A program made the position numbers and the translations under genes. Below, piece by piece: positions 17,206 to 26,029 of a stretch of 64,000 bases of DNA. The stretch covers positions 1-64,000 of the forward strand of contig CATBDC010000017.1 in the NCBI GenBank assembly GCA_949502235.1, given 5' to 3'. Below the pieces are notes generated by a model. The model had not been told where the DNA came from. It saw only the letters and a list, made by a program, of their open reading frames with translations, and made no database searches. This stretch comes from an uncultured Lachnospiraceae bacterium. Lineage in GTDB: Bacteria > Bacillota > Clostridia > Lachnospirales > Lachnospiraceae. Every line of letters begins with the position of its first letter. The first letter of the stretch is position 1.

Positions 17206-18420
17206 TTACGCAAACAGCTTCACTAACTCTATAATCACGTCCACGCTTTTATCCATTCCTTCAACCGTAATATGTTCATAAGGCCCGTGATATGCGTGTC
17301 CGCCTGTCCCAAGATTCGGGCAGGGGAGATTCTTAAAGCTTAGCTGGCTTCCGTCCGTGCCGCCGCGGATCGGGAGCACAAGAGGTGTAACCTCTGCCAG
17401 CTCGCAGGCCTTCTTTGCATAGTCAACGAGGAACATGCATCCGGAGATAATTTCTGCCATATTCCTGTACTGCTCTGTAATAGTCAGCTTTACCGTGCCT
17501 TCTCCCCACTTTTCGTTCAGATTCTTTTCAATCAGACGCAGGGTATTTTTGCGGGCCTCAAAGTAAGCCGCATTGTGATCCCGGACAATATAGCTTGTCT
17601 GTGCAGAAGCCACATTGCCGGACATATTTGTAAGGTGGTAGAAGCCCTCGTAGTCCTCGGTTCCTCTGGGCGTTTCCATGCCCGGAAGCATCTGGTTGAT
17701 CTCCATTGCCACAAGAGAAGCATTGATCATAGTGTCCTTGGAGGAACCAGGATGAACATTAAACCCTGTAACATCAAAAACCGCCTTGCAGGCATTGAAG
17801 CTCTCATACTGGATCTCGCCCTCCGTATCTCCGTCCAGGGTGTAGGCATATTTTGCGCCGAATTCCTCTACATTAAAATGTGACGCGCCTGTTCCTACCT
17901 CTTCATCCGGCGTGAATGCAACGCTGATGGGGCCGTGAGGGATATTTTCCTTCTGAAGCCGCTCAACCATTGTAAGGATTTCCGCAATACCGGCCTTATC
18001 GTCAGCGCCCAGGACAGTCGTTCCGTCTGTGGTGATAAGGGTGCGTCCCTTAAGCTCCTTAAGGTGCGGAAAGTTCTGTACGCTGAGTACCCGGCCGCTG
18101 TCCCCAAGAACCAGATCCCCGCCGTTATAATTTTCTGTAATGACAGGGTGGATATCGCTGTCGCAGAAATCGGCTACTGTATCCATATGGGCGATAAAAC
18201 CGATGCAGTCCTTATCCTCATATCCCGGCGTGGCCGGAAGCTTTCCATAGAGATAGCACTGCTCGTCAAGGTGCACATCCGAAAGACCCATCTCCTTCAT
18301 TTCTTTTTCCAGAAGCCTTGCCAGGTCAAACTGGCAGGAGGAGGTAGGTACGGTTTCGCTGTTTTCATCGCTGGGTGTGCGGACAACGACATAATTTAAC
18401 AATCTTTCATATGCTTTCAA
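17206..18420 (-). CDS. pepT: Peptidase T (tripeptide aminopeptidase)
   Basis: A 404-residue cytosolic M20B zinc peptidase that removes the N-terminal residue from tripeptides. Seen are GFIAHMDTVADF near residue 74 (metal-binding His and Asp), TTDGTTVLGADDKAGIAE near 134, TPDEEVGTGASHF near 171 with the catalytic glutamates, the dimerisation-domain NVHPGSSKDTMINA, and GGTDGSQLS plus GGHAYHGPYEH near the end. Full length. The start follows AAAGGGGAATGAAAATTG on the minus strand, with a promoter just upstream. It is alone in its transcript. Confidence 0.95.
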   Translation of the reverse strand: MKAYERLLNYVVVRTPSDENSETVPTSSCQFDLARLLEKEMKEMGLSDVHLDEQCYLYGKLPATPGYEDKDCIGFIAHMDTVADFCDSDIHPVITENYNGGDLVLGDSGRVLSVQNFPHLKELKGRTLITTDGTTVLGADDKAGIAEILTMVERLQKENIPHGPISVAFTPDEEVGTGASHFNVEEFGAKYAYTLDGDTEGEIQYESFNACKAVFDVTGFNVHPGSSKDTMINASLVAMEINQMLPGMETPRGTEDYEGFYHLTNMSGNVASAQTSYIVRDHNAAYFEARKNTLRLIEKNLNEKWGEGTVKLTITEQYRNMAEIISGCMFLVDYAKKACELAEVTPLVLPIRGGTDGSQLSFKNLPCPNLGTGGHAYHGPYEHITVEGMDKSVDVIIELVKLFA

Positions 18421-18463
18421 TTTTCATTCCCCTTTCTTTATGGCATATTGTTTGTATTGCTTA

Positions 18464-18493
18464 AGTATAGCATATCTGGTGAGGGAACTGCAA
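18464..18493 (-). promoter_or_regulatory. Promoter for pepT
   Basis: Reading the minus strand: TTGCAG (18493-18488), an 18-base spacer, then TATACT (18469-18464), about 43 bases before the pepT start. Confidence 0.55.
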
Positions 18494-18568
18494 TTAATGT
18501 GTCACCAAAAATTTTCTGCCTGAACGATATTCCACCTGGAGAGATAGAAATTTTAAGGGTTGTAAAAA

Positions 18569-18649
18569 GGGGATTTCCGGCATATAATAGTAAAAAGATT
18601 TGGGGATTTTCGGCAAATATGTATAAATAAAAAAGGGGATTTTTGGCAT
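18569..18649 (+). repeat. Three direct repeats with exact 33-bp period before the ATPase gene
   Basis: GGGGATTTCCGGCAT at 18569, GGGGATTTTCGGCAA at 18602 and GGGGATTTTTGGCAT at 18635 are spaced exactly 33 bases apart. The interval sequences are A/T-rich and differ. The array ends 38 bases before the ATG of the DUF4143 ATPase. The spacing is close to three helical turns, as in a set of protein-binding sites on one DNA face. Nothing else is recognisable in the gap 18421-18687 apart from the pepT promoter. Confidence 0.75.
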
Positions 18650-18687
18650 ACCGGTAAATTCCTGCCTGTGGATAAAGGAGAAGGCCT

Positions 18688-20019
18688 ATGATATTTAAAA
18701 GAAAGCTTTATGACAAAATGCTGGAGTGGAAAAAAAAATTTGACGGAAGAACTGCCCTTTTAATAAAAGGCGCCAGACGAGTTGGAAAATCAACTCTTGC
18801 GGAGGAGTTTGCGAAAAATGAATATGAAAGCTATATCCTGATAGATTTTTCCATTGCCTCAAAGGAGGTTCATGGACTATTTTCTGATCTGTCAGATTTA
18901 AATTACCTTTTTCTACGTCTGCAGATGATTTATCAGGTAGATCTGATAGAACGGAGGTCCGTGCTGATCTTTGATGAGGTGCAGATGGAGCCCCGGGCAA
19001 GGCAGGCGGTCAAGCATCTGGTAAAGGATGGGAGGTATGATTATATAGAAACAGGTTCCCTTCTGTCAATTAAGAAGAATATAAAGGATATTGTGATTCC
19101 CAGTGAAGAAACAAGACTGCAGCTATTCCCATTAGACTATGAAGAATTTCGGTGGGCGCTGGGAGATGAGACTACAATACCCCTGCTTAGGAAAGCTTGT
19201 GAAGGCCTCATATCTCTTGGTGACGATATGAACAGACGGCTTTTGCGGGATTTCCGGCTGTATATGCTTGTAGGCGGTATGCCCCAGGCAGTGGATGCAT
19301 ATTTGTCAGCGAATAATCTTAGGATTGTTGATGAAGTAAAGAGAAACATTCTGGAATTGTATGAGGAAGACTTCAGGAAAATTGACCCATCCGGGCGGGC
19401 AGGAATGTTATTTCATGCCATACCGGCTGAGCTTAATAAAAATTCGTTCCGATATCAGGTGGCGAGCGTAATTGCAGGAGAGAAGGAGGAGCGGGTAAGA
19501 GAGATTCTTGCAGATATGCAGGACTCTATGACCATATACATTTCCTGGCATGCAGATGACCCGGGCGCTGGTATGGCGCTTCATAAAGATCCCCGACGCT
19601 ATAAACTCTTTTTATGTGATACGGGACTCTTTGTAACACTGGCATTTATGGACAGAGATTTTGCAGAAAATGAGCTTTATGAAAAGCTTTTAAGCAATAA
19701 ACTCAATACAGACCTGGGGTATTTGTATGAAAATGTAGTTGCTCAGATGTTAAAAACATCGGGAAACGAATTATATTATTATACGTTCCCCAAGGAAACG
19801 TCAAACCACAAGTATGAGATTGATTTTCTTCTTGCAAGGAAGAATAAAATCTGCCCTCTGGAAATAAAATCATCAGGCTACAAGACCCATGCCTCCCTGG
19901 ATGCGTTCCAATGTAAGTTTTCAGCAAGGGTGCTGAAAAGATATCTGCTTTATACAAAGGACGTAAGGAAGGATAAGGATATCCTCTGCCTGCCAGTTTA
20001 CATGACTCCTTTTTTATAA
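18688..20019 (+). CDS. ATPase of the AAA_14/DUF4143 family
   Basis: A 443-residue protein with an N-terminal AAA-type P-loop (IKGARRVGKSTLAEEF near residue 26), a Walker B stretch VLIFDEVQMEPRA near 92, and the ETGSLLS sensor-like segment near 117. A C-terminal DUF4143 domain follows, with the LYENVVAQML helix near 348 and the nuclease-like core YEIDFLLARKNKICPLEIKSS near 374. These proteins are very common and variably present in gut Clostridia and Bacteroidetes. Their function is unknown, though the ending resembles a PD-(D/E)XK fold. Stand-alone gene, AAAGGAGAAGGCCT before the ATG; the three upstream repeats may be control sites. Confidence 0.88.
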   Translation: MIFKRKLYDKMLEWKKKFDGRTALLIKGARRVGKSTLAEEFAKNEYESYILIDFSIASKEVHGLFSDLSDLNYLFLRLQMIYQVDLIERRSVLIFDEVQMEPRARQAVKHLVKDGRYDYIETGSLLSIKKNIKDIVIPSEETRLQLFPLDYEEFRWALGDETTIPLLRKACEGLISLGDDMNRRLLRDFRLYMLVGGMPQAVDAYLSANNLRIVDEVKRNILELYEEDFRKIDPSGRAGMLFHAIPAELNKNSFRYQVASVIAGEKEERVREILADMQDSMTIYISWHADDPGAGMALHKDPRRYKLFLCDTGLFVTLAFMDRDFAENELYEKLLSNKLNTDLGYLYENVVAQMLKTSGNELYYYTFPKETSNHKYEIDFLLARKNKICPLEIKSSGYKTHASLDAFQCKFSARVLKRYLLYTKDVRKDKDILCLPVYMTPFL

Positions 20020-20048
20020 TATAGAAGGCACATTTTTTAGTTAAAAAA

Positions 20049-20078
20049 TTCCCATGGCATGGAAAAGAATGATATAAT
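20049..20078 (+). promoter_or_regulatory. Likely promoter for the murE-to-lgt gene run
   Basis: A consensus TATAAT at 20073-20078, 43 bases before murE. The -35 (TTCCCA, 20049-20054, 18-base spacer) is poor, so the -10 carries most of the support. Confidence 0.45.
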
Positions 20079-20120
20079 AAAGCTTAAGTTAAATTTGAGA
20101 GAACACATGGAGGCATATAC

Positions 20121-21581
20121 ATGAGATTATCACAGTTACTAGAACGTTTAGAATATGAGGTGGTAAAGGGCAGAGATGACATAGAGATCACCACCTTAAT
20201 CAATGATTCCCGCAAGGTAGAAAAGGGCAGCGTGTTTGTCTGTATTACAGGCGCCGTGTCCGATGGGCATACTTACGTGCAGGAGGTTTTCGGGAAAGGC
20301 GCCGCAGCAGTTATTGTGGAAAAAGAGGTGGAGGCGCCGGAAGGGCTTACGGTCATCCGGGTTCCTGACACAAGATACGCCCTGGCTCTTATGTCAGCCG
20401 CATACTTCGGCTATCCTGCAGAAAAGCTTAAAATTATCGGAATTACCGGCACCAAGGGAAAGACCACCACAACCTATATGGTGAAGTCCATTCTTGAAGG
20501 AGCCGGACATAAGGTGGGGCTTATCGGGACCATAGAGGCTGTTATTGGGGATAAGACTGTTCCGGCAAATAATACGACCCCGGAATCCTATACCATTCAG
20601 AATTATTTTGCACAGATGGTTAAGGAAGGGTGCGACAGTGTGGTGATGGAGGTATCCTCCCAGGGCCTTATGCTTCACAGGACGGCAGGGATTCCTTTTG
20701 AGATCGGCATTTTTACGAACCTGGGTGAGGATCATATCGGCCCTAATGAGCATAAGGATTTTGAGGATTACAAGCGGTGCAAGGGGCTTTTATTTAAGCA
20801 GTGTAAGCTCGGGATTGCAAATGTGGATGATCCCTGGTATGAGGATGTATTCAAAGAAGCTGCATGCAGGAGAGAGACCTTTGGCTTTCACGAGGAAGCG
20901 GATCTTCGGGCCGTGGATGTGGAGCATATTACAAGGCCCGGCTATCTGGGGGTTAAGTATCATGTGACAGGGCTTGTAGATTTTGATGTGGAAATTGATA
21001 TTCCGGGAGAATTCAGCGTATATAATTCCCTGACAGCCATTGCAGTGTGCAGGCATTTCGGAGTTTCCGAAGAAAAAATCAAGAGTGCCCTTAAGGTAGC
21101 GAAGGTAAAGGGGCGTATTGAGATGATAAAGGTGTCAGATGACTTTACCTTAATGATTGATTATGCCCACAATGCCATGAGCCTTGAGAGTCTTCTTCAT
21201 ACTCTCAGGGATTATCATCCGCAGCGTATTGTAACTGTATTTGGCTGCGGGGGGAACCGTTCAAAAACCCGCCGCTATGAGATGGGAGAGGTGGCCGGAA
21301 GGCTTTCGGATTTTACGATTATTACATCGGATAACCCAAGGTACGAGGAGCCCCAGGCTATTATTGACGATATCATTACAGGCATAGAGAGGACAGACGG
21401 AACATATATTTCTATCTGTGACCGCAAGGAGGCCATCAAATACGCCATTGCAAACGGAAGGCCGGGAGATGTCATTATTCTTGCGGGAAAGGGACATGAG
21501 ACCTATCAGGAGATTAAGGGCGTAAAATATGACATGGATGAACGGGTATTAATTCAGGAAGTGCTTGAGGAGCTTAAATAA
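20121..21581 (+). CDS. murE: UDP-MurNAc-tripeptide synthetase (meso-DAP-adding)
   Basis: A 486-residue Mur ligase that adds the third residue of the peptidoglycan stem peptide in the cytosol. Visible: GSVFVCITGAVSDGH near residue 37, the P-loop GITGTKGKTTTTYM near 108, MEVSSQGL near 177, IDYAHNAMSLE near 349, and SDNPRYEEP near 404. The DNPR motif is the one that recognises meso-diaminopimelate, so the wall should be DAP type. Full length with all three domains. The stop is six bases before priA. Confidence 0.95.
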   Translation: MRLSQLLERLEYEVVKGRDDIEITTLINDSRKVEKGSVFVCITGAVSDGHTYVQEVFGKGAAAVIVEKEVEAPEGLTVIRVPDTRYALALMSAAYFGYPAEKLKIIGITGTKGKTTTTYMVKSILEGAGHKVGLIGTIEAVIGDKTVPANNTTPESYTIQNYFAQMVKEGCDSVVMEVSSQGLMLHRTAGIPFEIGIFTNLGEDHIGPNEHKDFEDYKRCKGLLFKQCKLGIANVDDPWYEDVFKEAACRRETFGFHEEADLRAVDVEHITRPGYLGVKYHVTGLVDFDVEIDIPGEFSVYNSLTAIAVCRHFGVSEEKIKSALKVAKVKGRIEMIKVSDDFTLMIDYAHNAMSLESLLHTLRDYHPQRIVTVFGCGGNRSKTRRYEMGEVAGRLSDFTIITSDNPRYEEPQAIIDDIITGIERTDGTYISICDRKEAIKYAIANGRPGDVIILAGKGHETYQEIKGVKYDMDERVLIQEVLEELK

Positions 21582-21586
21582 TTCAT

Positions 21587-23815
21587 ATGTACGCAAAGGT
21601 GATTGTAGATATTACACACGAAAAACTGGATAAGATTTTTGAATACAGCATCCCCGGAGAGCTTGAGGGGATGCTGAAAGTAGGTACAGAGGTTCTTGTT
21701 CCCTTTGGACGGGGAAACAGGGAGATGAGGGGTTATGTTGTGGGATTTTCGGATGTGCCCGAATATGCCCCGGAGCAGATTAAGGAAATTTTGAAATGCG
21801 AAGAGGATAAAAGAGCCATTGAGTCAAAGCTTGTCGCCCTTGCGGCGTGGATGAAGGAGACTTACGGCGGCACCATGATCCAGGCGCTTAAAACAGTGCT
21901 TCCTATTAAAACAATTAAGAAAACAATTAAGAAAAAACGGATCCGTCTTTTACTTACAAAGGAAGAAGGGAAGGAAAGGATGGATTTTTATCTGAATAAA
22001 AACCAGAAGGCAAGGGCAAGGGTTCTGGCCGGGCTCTTAGAGCAGCCGGAGCAGGAATACGGGCTTCTTACGAAAAAGCTTAATATCTCTCCTTCCGTTA
22101 TCAATGCGCTTAAGGAGCAGGGGGTTTTGGAGATCACAGAGGAGCAGGCCTTCCGGAACCCTGTAAAATATCAGAAAAAGGAAGAGAAGGAGGTTCTCTT
22201 TACCCCGGAGCAGAAGAATGCAGCGGATACCTTTAAAAGAGATTATGACAGCGGACAGTTTGGAACCTATCTTTTATATGGTGTGACCGGGAGCGGAAAG
22301 ACAGAGGTCTACATGGAAATGATTCAGCATGTGGTAAAAAAAGGCAGGCAGGCAATTGTGCTCATACCTGAGATTGCCCTTACCTATCAGACCGTGCTGC
22401 GCTTTTACGGGAAATTTGGAGAGCGTGTGTCTATTTTAAATTCCAGGCTTTCAGGGGGAGAGCGCTCCGACCAGATAGAGCGGGTAAAAAACGGGGAAGT
22501 GGATGTCATGATCGGCCCAAGATCCGCGCTGTTTACTCCTTTTAAGGACCTTGGGCTGATTGTTATAGATGAAGAGCATGAGGCGGCCTACAAAAGTGAG
22601 CAGGTTCCCAGATATCACGCCAGGGAGACAGCTATTATGAGAGGGAAGCTGGAAAATGCGAGTGTCGTGCTGGGCTCTGCGACACCCTCCCTGGAGGCAT
22701 ATTACCGGTGCGAAAAGGGAGAGTATACCCGCCTTACCCTTGCAAGGAGGGCGGCAAGGCAGGCGCTGCCTTCGGTATATGTGACGGATATGCGGGAAGA
22801 ATTAAAGAGGGGAAACCGTTCCATTTTAAGCGACAGGCTTAAGGGGCTGATGAATGACAGGCTGAAAATGGGGCAGCAGATCATGCTTTTTCTCAATAGA
22901 AGGGGATATGCAGGATTTGTTTCTTGCCGTTCCTGCGGATATGTAGTAAAATGTCCTCATTGTGATGTTTCTCTTTCATCCCATAAAAACGGCATGCTTG
23001 TCTGCCACTACTGCGGCTATGAGATACGTGCAGTTAAAAAGTGTCCCTCCTGCGGCTCCTCATATATGGGCGGATTCAAAGCCGGAACAGAAGCCATAGA
23101 GGAACTAATAAAGCGGGAATTTCCGGATGCAGGGGTGCTGCGCATGGACATGGATACAACAAGGACAAAGGAAGGCCATGAGAGGATCTTATCTGCTTTT
23201 GCAGACGGGGAGGCAGATATCTTAATCGGAACCCAGATGATTGTGAAGGGACATGATTTTCCCAATGTTACACTTGTGGGGATCCTGGCGGCGGATATGT
23301 CTCTTTACGGCGATGATTACCGCTCGGCGGAGAGGACTTTTGCGCTTCTTACACAGGCGGCGGGAAGAGCCGGACGGGGGAGTATAAAGGGAGAGGTTGT
23401 GATACAGACCTATAACCCGGAGCATTATAGTATTGAAAAGGCGGCAGCCCAGGATTATGAAGGCTTCTACGAAAAGGAGATGGATTACCGGAGAATCATG
23501 GGATATCCCCCGGCGGCGGAGCTTCTTGCAGTGCTGGTTACAGGAGAGGATGAAAAGCTTCTCGATACAGCAGTAAGGTATCTTAAGGAGTTTGCCTTAC
23601 GCGCCGGAAGGAACAAAGACCTTCAGATTATCGGGCCGGCCAGTCCCTTTGTGGGTAAGGTAAATGACATATACCGCAGGGTCATTTATATAAAAAGTAA
23701 GGATTACAGTGCTTTAACAGTGATGAAGGATCATATGGAGCAATATATTGAGATGAATAAGGGATTTCAGACACTGAAAATTCAGTTTGATTTTAACCCT
23801 ATGAATATATTTTAA
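21587..23815 (+). CDS. priA: Primosomal replication-restart helicase PriA
   Basis: A 742-residue superfamily 2 helicase that restarts stalled replication forks. An N-terminal DNA-binding domain (about 1-200) is followed by Walker A GVTGSGKTEVYM near residue 232 and the DEEH box (VIDEEHEAAYK) near 328. A paired zinc-binding segment (CRSCGY, CPHC, CHYCGY, CPSCGS) lies at about 447-497, and helicase motifs V-VI end in QAAGRAGRG. Full length. In Firmicutes priA is commonly followed by def and fmt, as here. Confidence 0.97.
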   Translation: MYAKVIVDITHEKLDKIFEYSIPGELEGMLKVGTEVLVPFGRGNREMRGYVVGFSDVPEYAPEQIKEILKCEEDKRAIESKLVALAAWMKETYGGTMIQALKTVLPIKTIKKTIKKKRIRLLLTKEEGKERMDFYLNKNQKARARVLAGLLEQPEQEYGLLTKKLNISPSVINALKEQGVLEITEEQAFRNPVKYQKKEEKEVLFTPEQKNAADTFKRDYDSGQFGTYLLYGVTGSGKTEVYMEMIQHVVKKGRQAIVLIPEIALTYQTVLRFYGKFGERVSILNSRLSGGERSDQIERVKNGEVDVMIGPRSALFTPFKDLGLIVIDEEHEAAYKSEQVPRYHARETAIMRGKLENASVVLGSATPSLEAYYRCEKGEYTRLTLARRAARQALPSVYVTDMREELKRGNRSILSDRLKGLMNDRLKMGQQIMLFLNRRGYAGFVSCRSCGYVVKCPHCDVSLSSHKNGMLVCHYCGYEIRAVKKCPSCGSSYMGGFKAGTEAIEELIKREFPDAGVLRMDMDTTRTKEGHERILSAFADGEADILIGTQMIVKGHDFPNVTLVGILAADMSLYGDDYRSAERTFALLTQAAGRAGRGSIKGEVVIQTYNPEHYSIEKAAAQDYEGFYEKEMDYRRIMGYPPAAELLAVLVTGEDEKLLDTAVRYLKEFALRAGRNKDLQIIGPASPFVGKVNDIYRRVIYIKSKDYSALTVMKDHMEQYIEMNKGFQTLKIQFDFNPMNIF

Positions 23816-23827
23816 GGAGAGATAGCT

Positions 23828-24307
23828 ATGGCAATAAGAAGAATCCGCGAGCTGGGAGACGAAGTGTTAACAAAAAAATGTAAGGAAGTAACGAAGATGA
23901 ACCTTCGAACAAGGATCCTCATAGGAGATATGCTTGATACCATGTATGAAGCAGGCGGAGTAGGGCTTGCAGCCCCCCAGGTAGGAGTTTTAAAGAACAT
24001 TGTGGTGATTGATATCGGAGAGGGGGACGGCCCCATTACTCTTGTGAATCCAGTCATTCTTGAGACAGCCGGAGAGCAGAGCGGGGATGAAGGATGCTTA
24101 AGCGTTCCCGGAAAGGCCGGGGTTGTGACAAGACCTAATTATGTGAAGGTCCGGGCACAGAATGAGAATATGGAGGAAATCGAGCTGGAGGCAGAAGAGC
24201 TGCTTGCCAGGGCTGTCTGCCATGAGATCGATCATCTGGATGGAATTATGTATGTCGAGCTGGTTGAGGGCGGGCTTCACGATGTGGAGCCAGAGGAGGA
24301 AGACTAA
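23828..24307 (+). CDS. def: Peptide deformylase
   Basis: A 159-residue metalloenzyme that removes the formyl group from new proteins. All three motifs are present: GVGLAAPQVG near residue 44, EGCLSVPG near 88 with the metal cysteine, and HEIDHLDG near 132 with the two metal histidines and catalytic glutamate. The length and HEIDHLDG form fit type 1 enzymes. The acidic tail EPEEED is short. It follows priA by 12 bases and directly abuts fmt (TAAATG). Confidence 0.96.
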   Translation: MAIRRIRELGDEVLTKKCKEVTKMNLRTRILIGDMLDTMYEAGGVGLAAPQVGVLKNIVVIDIGEGDGPITLVNPVILETAGEQSGDEGCLSVPGKAGVVTRPNYVKVRAQNENMEEIELEAEELLARAVCHEIDHLDGIMYVELVEGGLHDVEPEEED

Positions 24308-25243
24308 ATGAAGGTAATATTTATGGGAACGCCGGAGCTTTCTGTGGGAACGCTCGAGGCGCTTGTTGAGGCAGGACATGATGTGGTTCTGGCAGTGACC
24401 CAGCCGGATAAGCCCAAAGGAAGAGGAAAAGAGATACAGCTTACGCCTGTTAAGAGGGCGGCCCTTGCCCATGGAATTCCGGTTTATCAGCCGAAAAAAA
24501 TCAGAGATCCGCAGTGTATCCGGGAACTGGAAAAATATGAGGCAGACGTTATGGTAGTGATTGCATTTGGACAGATTCTCCCGAAAGAGATCCTTGAGAT
24601 GACTCCCTTTGGATGTATCAATGTCCATGCCTCCCTTCTTCCCAAATACAGAGGCGCCGCTCCTATTCAGTGGGCGGTGATTGATGGAGAAAAGTCATCC
24701 GGGGTAACTACTATGCAGATGGACGAGGGGCTGGATACGGGTGATATGCTTCTAAAAACGGAGATTGTCCTTGACAAGAAAGAAACAGGCGGAAGCCTTC
24801 ATGATAAAATTGCACAGGAAGGGGCAAAGCTCTGCGTGAAGACGCTGGAGGCTCTTAAAGCAGGAACGCTTAAGCCTGTGAAGCAGGAAGAAAGCCCTAC
24901 AAGATATGCCCGCATGCTTGACAAGTCTATGGGGAACATAGACTGGGAGGACACTGCGGAAAATATTGAGCGTCTGATCCGGGGATTAAACCCATGGCCG
25001 GGCACCTATACGGACTGGAACGGCCGGGTAATGAAGGTGTGGCAGGCAGATGTGTGCGAAGAAGAAGGCACCGGGACTCCCGGGACGGTAGTCCGCGTGG
25101 AAAAGGACGGTTTTTTTGTCCGGACAGGTGAGGGTCTTTTAAAGGTGACAGAGCTTCAGGTGCCAGGGAAGAAGAGAATGGATGCAGGTGCATTTTTAAG
25201 AGGAGCCAGTATTAAAACCGGAGAAATTCTTAAAAAATGTTAA
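24308..25243 (+). CDS. fmt: Methionyl-tRNA formyltransferase
   Basis: A 311-residue cytosolic enzyme that formylates initiator Met-tRNA using 10-formyl-tetrahydrofolate. Seen: FMGTPELSVGTLEAL at the start, QPDKPKGRGKE near residue 38, and the catalytic block NVHASLLPKYRGAAPIQWAV near 104-123 with its Asn/His. Then come MDEGLDTGDML and a C-terminal OB-like domain (RGLNPWPGT near 229). Full length. It directly follows def; the enzymes add and remove the same formyl group. Confidence 0.96.
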   Translation: MKVIFMGTPELSVGTLEALVEAGHDVVLAVTQPDKPKGRGKEIQLTPVKRAALAHGIPVYQPKKIRDPQCIRELEKYEADVMVVIAFGQILPKEILEMTPFGCINVHASLLPKYRGAAPIQWAVIDGEKSSGVTTMQMDEGLDTGDMLLKTEIVLDKKETGGSLHDKIAQEGAKLCVKTLEALKAGTLKPVKQEESPTRYARMLDKSMGNIDWEDTAENIERLIRGLNPWPGTYTDWNGRVMKVWQADVCEEEGTGTPGTVVRVEKDGFFVRTGEGLLKVTELQVPGKKRMDAGAFLRGASIKTGEILKKC

Positions 25244-25281
25244 AAATATATGAAAATGAAGTATTTTGTTCTGTTATCATA

Positions 25282-25287
25282 TATAAT
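25282..25287 (+). promoter_or_regulatory. Possible internal promoter before the Zn peptidase gene
   Basis: A perfect TATAAT lies in the 77-base gap after fmt, 33 bases before the next ATG. No good -35 is placed 16-18 bases upstream, so it is tentative. Confidence 0.35.
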
Positions 25288-25320
25288 ATGATTCATATAC
25301 ACAGGTAAGGGGGAATAACC

Positions 25321-26025
25321 ATGTATTATCCAATGTATTTTGATCCTACTTATGTTCTTGTTCTTATTGGAGTTATCATTTGTCTGGCAGCTTCTGCGAA
25401 GATGAAGTCAACATTTAACAGATATTCCAGAGTCCGTAACCATTCCGGTATGACAGGAAGACAGGCGGCAGAGCAGATTCTTCACAGGGCAGGCATCTAT
25501 GATGTCCGGGTGGAGCATGTTTCCGGGAATCTTACGGATCACTATGATCCCCGTTCGAAGGTGTTAAGGCTTTCAGATGCAACCTATAATCAGACCTCCG
25601 TGGCGGCTATGGGGGTAGCGGCTCATGAGTGCGGACATGCAATTCAGCACCAGACAGGGTATGCTCCCTTAACAATCAGGGGCGCTCTTGTTCCAGTGGT
25701 GAATCTGGGAAGTACTATTGCGTGGCCCCTGATTATTATCGGGATGTTTATTAATTCCCGCTCATCCCTTTTATTCATTAATCTGGGTATTCTTGCGTTT
25801 TCGCTGGCAGTATTGTTTCAGATCATTACTCTGCCGGTAGAGTTCAACGCGTCAGGCAGGGCGGTTAAGATTCTGGGTGAGACAGGTATGCTTCATCCCG
25901 AGGAGGTAAGTGCTACACGGAAGGTTCTGACAGCGGCGGCTCTGACTTATGTGGCCGGCGCGGCATCTGCAATCCTGCAGCTTCTGCGGATCCTCATTCT
26001 TACAGGTAACAGAAGGGACGATTAA
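25321..26025 (+). CDS. Membrane zinc metallopeptidase (YugP family)
   Basis: A 234-residue membrane protein of the Zn_peptidase_2 (YugP) family. It has an N-terminal membrane helix (about 7-25), the zinc motif AAHECGHAIQH near residue 100 (HExxH-type with HECGH), and three more hydrophobic segments at about 120-135, 138-175 and 205-230. The VEFNASGRAVKIL motif near 170 may supply the third metal ligand. Substrates are unknown. It sits between fmt and rsmB, a frequent arrangement in Clostridia. The ATG follows AAGGGGGAATAACC. Confidence 0.88.
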   Translation: MYYPMYFDPTYVLVLIGVIICLAASAKMKSTFNRYSRVRNHSGMTGRQAAEQILHRAGIYDVRVEHVSGNLTDHYDPRSKVLRLSDATYNQTSVAAMGVAAHECGHAIQHQTGYAPLTIRGALVPVVNLGSTIAWPLIIIGMFINSRSSLLFINLGILAFSLAVLFQIITLPVEFNASGRAVKILGETGMLHPEEVSATRKVLTAAALTYVAGAASAILQLLRILILTGNRRDD

Positions 26026-26029
26026 AGGG

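Noticed and set aside
18569-18649. Possible CRISPR array
   Set aside because: Repeat is only about 15 bases and imperfect, spacers about 18 bases, three copies, no cas genes.
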